This document shows, piece by piece, positions 6,777 to 12,505 of a DNA stretch of 12,505 nucleotides. The notes under the pieces are model-generated. The model made no database searches. It saw only the letters and a list, made by a program, of their open reading frames with translations, and was not told the origin of the DNA. A program made the translations under genes and the position numbers. The stretch's first letter is position 1; each line of letters starts with the position of its first letter. Source of the DNA: JAAYJM01 sp964499465 (GTDB lineage Bacteria > Bacteroidota > Ignavibacteria > Kapaibacteriales > UBA2268); assembly GCA_964499465.1 (NCBI GenBank), contig CAZCLJ010000125.1, forward strand, positions 1 to 12,505. The letters are read 5' to 3'.

Positions 6777-7406
6777 ATGCTTAAACGAATAATACAATTT
6801 TCTTTTTTATATATCATAACTATTTTGCTCATTAACTCCTGCATAATAGTAAAAGAAGAGAGTAAGCCAGAGCAGAAGGTTTTACCCGAGGTTTTACTTA
6901 GTCCAAAACCACACATACCAATGTCGGAAGAAATCATTCGCTCAAAAGACGGTGATATGATTGCAAACATACCGGATAAATGGTTTTTTGTAGATGTAGA
7001 AGAAAAAGTATCATCTGACATCATTTGCTTTGCAACTAACAGCGATTTTACACTTGGAATAACATTTTCAAATATAAGGAATGCTCCGCAGGTTGAAGAG
7101 GTATTCGATAATGAAGGTCTTATTGGGATTGCCAGAATTAGTTTTAATAACCGGCAAAAGAAAACTGCTGATGCTATTAAACTTGTTGGTGATTACAATA
7201 TACTGCAAATCGGTGCTTTTACTTTCGCTCATTATGATTTTATAAACTCCAATGGTCTTATGGCATCCTCTGCTGTTTTCAAATCTGAAGAAAATAATTA
7301 CTACGAATTTTCTTTATTGCAAATGAATATCACTGGAAAAATCCTGCCCGATAAATTAGAAACGCAACAAATTTTTGAGTCTGTATTAACTACTATCCAA
7401 TACTAA
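6777..7406 (+). CDS. Lipoprotein of unknown function, possibly PsbP/DcrB-like fold
   Basis: This 209-aa protein opens with a signal peptide: KR at residues 3-4, a hydrophobic core to about residue 19 and lipobox INSC with Cys22. It should be lipid-anchored in the periplasm or outer membrane. The mature part is beta-rich. A stretch near residue 63 (MIANIPDKWFFVD), followed by alternating strands, resembles PsbP/MOG1/DcrB-type small lipoproteins ('iPdgW'), but I cannot assign a family. Its stop overlaps the next start by one base (TAATG), so it leads an operon with the 146-aa protein and truA. No Shine-Dalgarno site is visible before the ATG; the signal peptide supports this start. Confidence 0.85.
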   Translation: MLKRIIQFSFLYIITILLINSCIIVKEESKPEQKVLPEVLLSPKPHIPMSEEIIRSKDGDMIANIPDKWFFVDVEEKVSSDIICFATNSDFTLGITFSNIRNAPQVEEVFDNEGLIGIARISFNNRQKKTADAIKLVGDYNILQIGAFTFAHYDFINSNGLMASSAVFKSEENNYYEFSLLQMNITGKILPDKLETQQIFESVLTTIQY

Positions 7407-7846
7407 TGAATTTTTCTTCAGATACTGAAAAAGTAATTGATTTTCTTAGTGAGTTTTCCGGAAATAATTTGAGGAAACCAAACGATTTGGCTGCAATACT
7501 CGAAATTGGGGCTACTTATGGTGTTAATCAGTCAATTAACGATTTAATTTTCTGTGGCACTTCAATTATTCATTTACATAAAACTTTAAAACACATTAAT
7601 AATAGCGATAAAAGTTATCATCTTGTTTTAAATGAACTAAACAACTCAATTTCAGAAATAACAAAATTGCTGGCTGAAATTGCTGAATTATCTGAAAATC
7701 AGGTTCTCATTAATCGCTTCCAAAATATATACTTAAAGGGAACAAGCGGCTCCTTAATGAATATAATTGACCTTTCAAATGATTTATACTATTTGAAAAA
7801 ATTGCAACAAATTTCGAAAACGAACCGAAGCAATGCACCCTCCTGA
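7406..7846 (+). CDS. Hypothetical all-helical cytoplasmic protein
   Basis: I do not recognise this 146-aa protein. It has no signal peptide or membrane segment and no catalytic motif. Predicted helices dominate, with leucine-rich amphipathic runs at about 80-100 (SISEITKLLAEIAEL) and 115-138 (SLMNIIDLSNDLYYLKKLQQ), which suggest a helical bundle or coiled-coil dimer. The start overlaps the lipoprotein stop by one base, and its last 14 bases overlap the truA start in another frame. It is thus locked into the same translational unit. Uninterrupted reading and typical codon use support a real gene. Its role could relate to the lipoprotein or simply be a passenger upstream of truA. Confidence 0.75.
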   Translation: MNFSSDTEKVIDFLSEFSGNNLRKPNDLAAILEIGATYGVNQSINDLIFCGTSIIHLHKTLKHINNSDKSYHLVLNELNNSISEITKLLAEIAELSENQVLINRFQNIYLKGTSGSLMNIIDLSNDLYYLKKLQQISKTNRSNAPS

Positions 7847-8615
7847 TACCAAATCCACTGCTCTTTTAGTAGAATATGACGGCAGCAATTATTTCGGCTG
7901 GCAACGCCAGCTAAAAGAAAACACTGTTCAGCAGCAAATTGAATGTTCCTTAGAAAAAATTCTTGGCGAAAAAACTTCAATAATTGCAGCCGGCAGAACT
8001 GATACCGGTGTCCATTCAAACGGGCAGGTTTGTTCTTTTATAAATTTAAAAAAAATTAAAATTACTGAAGACAAACTTATATCTGCACTCAATTTCTATT
8101 TACCAAATGATATCAGGATTATAAAAGCTAAATACTTAGATTTTCCTTTTCATGCAAGATTTGATGCTATTGCCCGCGAATACATTTATAAAATTACTCT
8201 GGTTTCTTCTGTTTTTTCAAGACAATATTCTTATAGGATAAAGTATAGTATTGATTTTGAGTTATTGCAAGCAGCTTCAAAATTATTTCTGGGAAAAAAA
8301 GATTTTTCTACTTTTTCAAAGTTTAACGAAGAAGTGAAAAATCACATTTGTAATGTTACGCACTGCCAGTGGTATTTTGTAAATGAAACAAACATTGAAT
8401 TAAAAATCAGGGCAAATCGCTTTCTTTATGGAATGGTTCGGCAAAGCGTTGGGGCAATGATTGATGTTGCCAGAAAAAAAATCAATATAGAAGAGTTAAG
8501 AGTAAGAATGGATGCTGCTAATAGAAAATTTTGTTTCCCATCAGTTCCATCAAATGGTTTATTTTTAAACAAAATTTATTATCCTGAAAATATACAGGAA
8601 TTACTTGGGTTTTAA
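7833..8615 (+). CDS. truA: tRNA pseudouridine(38-40) synthase TruA
   Basis: This 260-aa enzyme isomerises uridines 38, 39 and 40 in the tRNA anticodon stem-loop, in the cytoplasm. The diagnostic motif GRTDTGVHSNGQVCSF (54-69) contains the catalytic Asp57. It is preceded by EYDGSNYFGWQRQ (14-26) and followed by FHARFDAIAREYIYKI (106-121) and RANRFLYGMVRQSVGAMIDV (193-212). The C-terminal PSNGLFLNKIYY (239-250) is also typical. Length matches the family (about 245-270 aa), so it is complete. The start at 7833 overlaps the upstream gene by 14 bases, and a later start would cut the first beta-strand. The stop lies two bases before palindromic element D, which may form the 3' end of the transcript. 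Confidence 0.97.
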   Translation: MHPPDTKSTALLVEYDGSNYFGWQRQLKENTVQQQIECSLEKILGEKTSIIAAGRTDTGVHSNGQVCSFINLKKIKITEDKLISALNFYLPNDIRIIKAKYLDFPFHARFDAIAREYIYKITLVSSVFSRQYSYRIKYSIDFELLQAASKLFLGKKDFSTFSKFNEEVKNHICNVTHCQWYFVNETNIELKIRANRFLYGMVRQSVGAMIDVARKKINIEELRVRMDAANRKFCFPSVPSNGLFLNKIYYPENIQELLGF

Positions 8616-8617
8616 TT

Positions 8618-8846
8618 TCAGAACTCCTGGCGTCTCGTAGTTTATTGTTTCACAATATTTTTATAATAAAAAGTAAAATTTTAACAAGAGCATTTCCAAA
8701 AGGTCATTCGTCATTCGTAGTTACAAACTAATGACCAATGACTACTGTCCAATAACTAATAAGATAATATTTGCTAACTGCGAAATTGTTCTTTACGAGA
8801 TAAATCTCCTAACTCTTTTATTTTCGTTATGGGGTCAGGAGTTCTG
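8618..8846 (+). repeat. Palindromic element, copy D (type 2, complete)
   Basis: This 229-bp unit starts TCAGAACTCCTGGCGTCTCG two bases after the truA stop and ends GGGGTCAGGAGTTCTG. Left heptads face five right heptads at 8727-8761 (ACTAATG ACCAATG ACTACTG TCCAATA ACTAATA). The shared 3' arm includes CTAACTGCGAAATTGTTCTT. No flanking target duplication is visible. Confidence 0.88.
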
Positions 8847-8879
8847 TAGTTCAGAAACTTTCGCAAAGTGTAAGATAAA

Positions 8880-9025
8880 GCAACGTAGTTGCTTCCTGTT
8901 TGTAGAAAAATTATTTTAAGTTTTCAAAATTCCGTAGGAGTGTTCTGTTTGTAGTAAAGTTAGGTCGCAACTTCGTTGCTATTCTTTTTTTCATCATTAT
9001 TTCTACAAACCGGACGCTCCTACGG
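8880..9025. repeat. Dispersed inverted repeat with GTTTGTAGAAA boxes
   Basis: The box GTTTGTAG occurs at 8899 and 8947 and, inverted, as CTACAAAC at 9003. Long arms starting CCGTAGGAGTGTTCTGTTTG (from 8932) and ending in CCGGACGCTCCTACGG (to 9025) pair imperfectly. They enclose GCAACTTCGTTGC (8967-8979), a near copy of GCAACGTAGTTGC at 8880-8892. A nested cruciform of a second repeat family is the simplest reading. The flanks 8847-8879 and 9026-9094 show nothing recognisable. Confidence 0.75.
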
Positions 9026-9094
9026 AGTTGAAAGAAAACAAAACTCTTTCCACAGTAAGTTAAAATACTTTTAACTGATTTAAACTTTCTAAAC

Positions 9095-9324
9095 TCAGAA
9101 CTTCTGATGCCTCGTATTTTGTTCTTTCGCAATTAAGATAGTTTTGATATTAAAAAAAAAACAATTTAAATAAAGTAGTAAACATATAACTCCCAAATAA
9201 ATTTGGGAGTTATTCTAATTATTAGTTTAACTCCATAATTTATTATGGAGATAAACTGCGAAATTGTTCTTTACGAAAAAATCTCCTAACTCTTTTATTT
9301 TCGTTATGGGGACTGGAGTTCTGA
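9095..9324 (+). repeat. Palindromic element, copy E (type 1, complete)
   Basis: This 230-bp unit has ends TCAGAACTTCTGA and GACTGGAGTTCTGA. Hairpin 1 has arms ATAACTCCCAAAT/ATTTGGGAGTTAT (9186-9213) and hairpin 2 CTCCATAAT/ATTATGGAG (9231-9250). Its interior is almost identical to copy F at 11961. It ends two bases from the sulfatase stop codon on the other strand. Confidence 0.9.
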
Positions 9325-9326
9325 AT

Positions 9327-11405
9327 TTAACGATTCGTTAGCCCAGCATTTGGTTTACTCGTTTTTTTGTTCCTGATTTGCCACTCTGCAGTTTGCATAG
9401 CTGAAAAACAGTATGTCCTCATTGAATCAGCTTTATAGTTCAGTTGATTAATTAAATCAACGGCTGAATTCTCTTTGTAATTATAAAGAGATTCCTTTCC
9501 TTTTTTTCGATAAATATATAGAAACTCATTATCAATGCAGCCGATATTATCATCGGTGCAAAAGTATATAAATTCACGTTTCTTCTTATTTAAATCAATT
9601 CCAAAAGTATTATTGATATAACTGAAATTTAATAATCCCATAATTGTTGGAAATATATCAATTTGTCCGGCAAGATTGTCGTTCAGAGTTGCTGAAATAT
9701 TTTTGGGAAAATAGAATATTAGCGGTGAATGATGATAGTCAAGAGGAACATCGTAAATACTGCTCTTGATTTTAGCACCATGGTCGGCGACAAAAACAAA
9801 TAAAGTATTTTCGAACCAGCTTTCTTTTGATGCTAATTCTAAAAAGTATTGAATAGACCAATCTGCATATTCAATAATAGATTTAGAAATATCTTTGAAA
9901 TTAGGTTTGAACGAGATATCTTCAGGAATAATTTTCGGGTCGTGGTCCGAAGATGTTAGTAATGTTGCAAAAAAAGGTTTCCCGCTTTTACTTAATTCAT
10001 TCATATAAGAAATGGAATGTTTAAACAAGAGATGGTCCGGAATACCGAGTGTGCTTTCAACCTCAGTTCCCGGGTAATCCTTTTGACTAACAATTTTTTG
10101 AAATGAGTTATAACTTAAAAATCCGGAAACGTTATCGAACTGTTCATCGTGAGTAGTGAAATAAATAGTGCTGTATCCATTTTCCTCGAATATTTGCGGC
10201 ATAGAATAGTATTTCGGTATTTCAACAACGTTCATCGGATGCCGGTTAAATAAAGCTGGATATGACAATAAGGTAGAATATATTCCATTGTAAGTATGGA
10301 TTCCGGCAGAGTATGCATTTGAAAAGAATAAGGATTTCTTTGAAATTGAATCTAAAAAAGGCGTCAACTTATATCCATTTTCAGAAAAAGTAAATTTTTC
10401 ATAAGACATACTTTCCATAATTACAACTATTACATTTGCTTTTATTTCTGATGAATCTGAAAGATATTCTCTTGCTATTGGGTAAGCACTATAATTTTGA
10501 GTAATGTTCAAATGTTTTTGTAAGTTTTTTAATGCAATATCGTTATCCATTAAATTTATAGATTTATTTTCTTCTTTATTTTTTTCTATTATACTTTCAA
10601 TAAAAGTGAATACCGGATTAAGTCCAAGCATATTCGGAAAAGCATAATTTGAAAAGTATGCTGTTCCAATTCTTATAGGTGATTTTATAGCAACTCTTCC
10701 TCTTGCTCCAGCAAATAGAAGTAGTATTATTAAAACTGAAAATACAGATAGCTTTATTATTTGAAAAGAATTCTTTTTGTTTAGTTTTTGAGAATCAAAA
10801 TAAGAAAAGATTTCTTCGCTTTTTATATATTTATTTTTCATTTTAAAAATAAATACGGAGAAAACAATAATCAAAGAAATAGCTATTAGTGCAAAAAGCA
10901 GAAAAAATGGCTCCTGTATTATCATTTGCAAACAAAAGAGTGGCGTATCAATCCATGTCAATACAGCGACAGTAAGACGCGAAAAAAAATGATTGAAAAA
11001 TGGAATATCGGCTGAACATATTAAAAAAGCAGCACCATAAAGTATTGATAAATATACCGATACAAAATACAGCGTTGTTTTGTTTAACACATTATTTATT
11101 CTTATCGATGAATTTTCGATTTTCTCATCATAACTTTTTTTATGTTTATACTTTTTTAAAATAGTTGTTGTTATTTTCAGAATTGTTAAAAGAAAGAATG
11201 GCAGGATTAAAAAATAAGAAGAAATGACAGTATCAAATCTTAATCCGAACCAAAAACTATTTAACAGGTGATAAGTCAAATCAGGAATTTTTTTTAATTC
11301 GTTAATTTGTGAAAAGAGCAGTGTAATCCTGAAAAGTGTGAAAATTACAAGACTAGCAAGATAGACATAGAAGATAAATGCTAAATGATTGTATTTTGTT
11401 TTCAT
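9327..11405 (-). CDS. LtaS-like membrane sulfatase/phosphoglycerol transferase
   Basis: This 692-aa protein has an N-terminal membrane domain and a C-terminal alkaline-phosphatase-superfamily domain facing the periplasm. Hydrophobic segments lie at about 9-31, 58-82, 112-131, 165-187 and 216-234. The soluble domain begins near residue 320 with VIVVIMESMS (metal ligand Glu331). The nucleophile is probably Thr371 in SAGIHTYNGIYSTLLSYP, with further ligands in SSDHDP (His488) and FVADHG (Asp541, His542). Members of this family move phosphoglycerol or phosphoethanolamine onto envelope polymers or lipids. In a Gram-negative-like genome, periplasmic glucan, lipid A or capsule modification is likelier than teichoic acid synthesis. 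It is single-gene and convergent with truA. The start has no Shine-Dalgarno site but gives a normal inner-membrane N-terminus (MKTKYNHLAF). All motifs are intact. Confidence 0.92.
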   Translation of the reverse strand: MKTKYNHLAFIFYVYLASLVIFTLFRITLLFSQINELKKIPDLTYHLLNSFWFGLRFDTVISSYFLILPFFLLTILKITTTILKKYKHKKSYDEKIENSSIRINNVLNKTTLYFVSVYLSILYGAAFLICSADIPFFNHFFSRLTVAVLTWIDTPLFCLQMIIQEPFFLLFALIAISLIIVFSVFIFKMKNKYIKSEEIFSYFDSQKLNKKNSFQIIKLSVFSVLIILLLFAGARGRVAIKSPIRIGTAYFSNYAFPNMLGLNPVFTFIESIIEKNKEENKSINLMDNDIALKNLQKHLNITQNYSAYPIAREYLSDSSEIKANVIVVIMESMSYEKFTFSENGYKLTPFLDSISKKSLFFSNAYSAGIHTYNGIYSTLLSYPALFNRHPMNVVEIPKYYSMPQIFEENGYSTIYFTTHDEQFDNVSGFLSYNSFQKIVSQKDYPGTEVESTLGIPDHLLFKHSISYMNELSKSGKPFFATLLTSSDHDPKIIPEDISFKPNFKDISKSIIEYADWSIQYFLELASKESWFENTLFVFVADHGAKIKSSIYDVPLDYHHSPLIFYFPKNISATLNDNLAGQIDIFPTIMGLLNFSYINNTFGIDLNKKKREFIYFCTDDNIGCIDNEFLYIYRKKGKESLYNYKENSAVDLINQLNYKADSMRTYCFSAMQTAEWQIRNKKTSKPNAGLTNR

Positions 11406-11428
11406 ATTCCCAATGAAATTAAAAAAAA

Positions 11429-11436
11429 CAAAATTA
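11429..11436 (-). promoter_or_regulatory. Candidate -7 box TAATTTTG (minus strand)
   Basis: Read on the minus strand, TAATTTTG fits TAnnTTTG and lies 23 bases before the sulfatase ATG. No TTTG is found at the ideal 19-bp spacing, so this is a weak call. Confidence 0.28.
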
Positions 11437-11520
11437 ATAAAAATGGCAAAATGATTTAATTAATATTTTTTATCTTTTAACCTGAATTATTGATAAATTA
11501 AAAATAAATATTTTATTTCT

Positions 11521-11545
11521 CCTTTCCAAGTTGAACTTGGGAAGG
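11521..11545. repeat. Hairpin CCTTTCCAAGT/ACTTGGGAAGG
   Basis: Eleven-base arms with one G-T wobble surround a 3-base loop. It lies upstream of the sulfatase gene and is oriented away from it. A related CTTCC...GGAAG structure follows at 11619. Confidence 0.6.
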
Positions 11546-11618
11546 TAACTTTAACAAAAAGCTATGCTTTTTCTTATAATTTATAATGTATATAATTAAT
11601 ACCAAACTTAAAATAAAG

Positions 11619-11645
11619 CTTCCTTGCCAAATGCAAGTTGGGAAG
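11619..11645. repeat. Related imperfect hairpin (CTTCCTTGC / GCAAGTTGGGAAG)
   Basis: CTTCC/GGAAG and TTGC/GCAA pair with an asymmetric bulge. The AAGTTGGGAAG arm echoes the hairpin at 11521, suggesting one short dispersed repeat family. Confidence 0.45.
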
Positions 11646-11701
11646 TAGATGAAAATAAATATAATTATTTGCTATATTGCTATTTTAATGTTAAACAGCT
11701 A

Positions 11702-11852
11702 ATACCAGGTTGCTTTCATAGATATAATTAAAGTGTCATTTCGAAACGAAGTGAGAAATCTCACAACTTCTTGCCATCACAGACTTTAAGATTTCTCACT
11801 TCGTTTCGAAATGACAGATGAAAAAAATTTATCTTTAAAAGCAACTTGGTAT
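11702..11852. repeat. Nested inverted repeat with perfect 28-bp arms
   Basis: The arms 11734-11761 (starting TGTCATTTCGAAACGAAGTG) and 11789-11816 are perfect reverse complements around a 27-base loop. Outer arms ATACCAGGTTGCTTT (11702-11716) and AAAGCAACTTGGTAT (11838-11852) pair with one mismatch. The whole unit is about 151 bp with symmetrical ends, like a small non-coding mobile element. The inner arm belongs to a repeat type I recall as common in Bacteroidota-like genomes. Confidence 0.85.
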
Positions 11853-11854
11853 AA

Positions 11855-11940
11855 AGTGGTTCATTAGTAGCCCAGAGAAGAATCCAGAAAAATTTCTTTT
11901 AACCACTATTCTCCAGATTCTTCACTTCTTTCAGAATGAA
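11855..11940. repeat. Diverged sibling repeat (AGATTCTTCACTTCTTTCAG)
   Basis: Positions 11915-11940, reverse-complemented, read TTCATTCTGAAAGAAGTGAA followed by GAATCT, clearly related to the 28-bp arm at 11734. GAAGAATCC (11877-11885) and AGTGGTT/AACCACT (11855-11861 and 11901-11907) form the other half of an imperfect inverted repeat. Confidence 0.6.
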
Positions 11941-11960
11941 AAACATTCTAAATAAGAAAC

Positions 11961-12188
11961 TCAGAACTCCAGATGCCTCGTAGTTTCTTGTTTCTCAATT
12001 AAGATAGTTTTGATATAAAAAAAAACAATTTAAATAAAGTAGTAAACATATAACTCCCAAATAAATTTGGGAGTTATTATAATTATTAGTTTAACTCCAT
12101 AATTTATTATGGAGATAAACTGCGCAATTGTTCTTCACGAAGCAAATCTCCTAACTCTTTTATTATCATTAAGGGTTCAGGAGTTCTA
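11961..12188 (+). repeat. Palindromic element, copy F (type 1, complete)
   Basis: This 228-bp unit has ends TCAGAACTCCAGATGCCTCG and GGGTTCAGGAGTTCTA. It is nearly identical to copy E from about position 40 to 165 of the unit, including both hairpins. E and F therefore flank the sulfatase gene as direct repeats. Confidence 0.9.
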
Positions 12189-12255
12189 ATATTACGTAAT
12201 CTTTTTTTTAAAACGAACTAAGAAATTAATTTTTAAACGTATGTAACTATAACAA

Positions 12256-12278
12256 AAAAAGGGCATTACGCCCTTTTT
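12256..12278. terminator. Bidirectional intrinsic terminator-like hairpin
   Basis: AAAAAGGGC (12256-12264) pairs perfectly with GCCCTTTTT (12270-12278) around ATTAC, with T-runs on both strands. A second GCCCTTTTTTTT follows at 12281. No plus-strand gene lies upstream, so it most likely ends minus-strand transcription entering from the right of the window. Confidence 0.65.
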
Positions 12279-12301
12279 CTGCCCTTTTTTTTATGTTCTT
12301 T

Positions 12302-12505
<204 letters not shown>

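Noticed and set aside
6755..7024. 89-aa ORF on the minus strand
   Set aside because: It overlaps the lipoprotein signal peptide and mature region, which have clear coding features on the plus strand.
7789..8019. 76-aa ORF on the minus strand
   Set aside because: It is antisense to the catalytic region of truA.
8731..8919. 62-aa ORF on the plus strand
   Set aside because: It reads through the heptads and 3' arm of element D into another repeat; there is no domain or ribosome site.
8911..9132. 73-aa ORF on the minus strand
   Set aside because: It lies entirely in the GTTTGTAG inverted repeat and the start of element E, so it is repeat-derived.

Overview
The window is an AT-rich bacterial stretch with eight supported protein genes and one extra 43-codon ORF, separated by unusually repeat-dense intergenic DNA. 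Several features point to the Bacteroidota/Ignavibacteriota (FCB) side of the tree: weak or absent Shine-Dalgarno sites before most genes, candidate -7 boxes of the form TAnnTTTG, a periplasmic lipoprotein, a membrane sulfatase of the LtaS type, and dispersed repeats of the 'TCATTTCGAA...GAAGTGAGAAATCT' kind. No rRNA or tRNA fixes the taxonomy, so this is inference.

Layout. Positions 1-349 hold a heptamer tandem repeat and a complete palindromic element (copy A). A 43-aa ORF that resembles the C-terminal tail of Rpn-family nucleases (350-481) leads into a two-gene ABC exporter (ATPase 488-1420, permease 1420-2082). After a repeat-rich gap comes a tightly coupled pair, an OLD/AAA15-like ATPase (2377-3795) and a small PD-(D/E)XK-like protein (3792-4328). 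It is the best candidate for an undescribed defence-type system. A YtcJ-like amidohydrolase (4700-6202) stands alone between repeat clusters. A lipoprotein, a helical protein of unknown function and truA (6777-8615) form an overlapping operon. A minus-strand LtaS-like phosphotransferase/sulfatase (9327-11405) converges on truA. The right end (11406-12505) has no gene: it holds several families of inverted repeats, a bidirectional hairpin terminator and pyrimidine-rich heptamer repeats.

The most striking non-coding signal is a family of roughly 230-bp elements with ends TCAGAACTCCTGA...TCAGGAGTTCTGA. It is present as five clear complete or near-complete copies (A, B, D, E, F), a nested cluster (C1-C3) and one remnant. 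Two different cores sit between the same ends. Type 1 carries two hairpins, one of which shows compensatory base-pair changes between copies. Type 2 carries facing arrays of 7-bp units with five right-hand heptads in every intact copy. Every intergenic region longer than about 290 bp has one or a remnant, and some copies abut stop codons within 2-3 bases.

Functionally the genes do not form one pathway. They are independent small operons: export, possible defence, amide hydrolysis, tRNA modification with envelope-related passengers, and envelope polymer modification.
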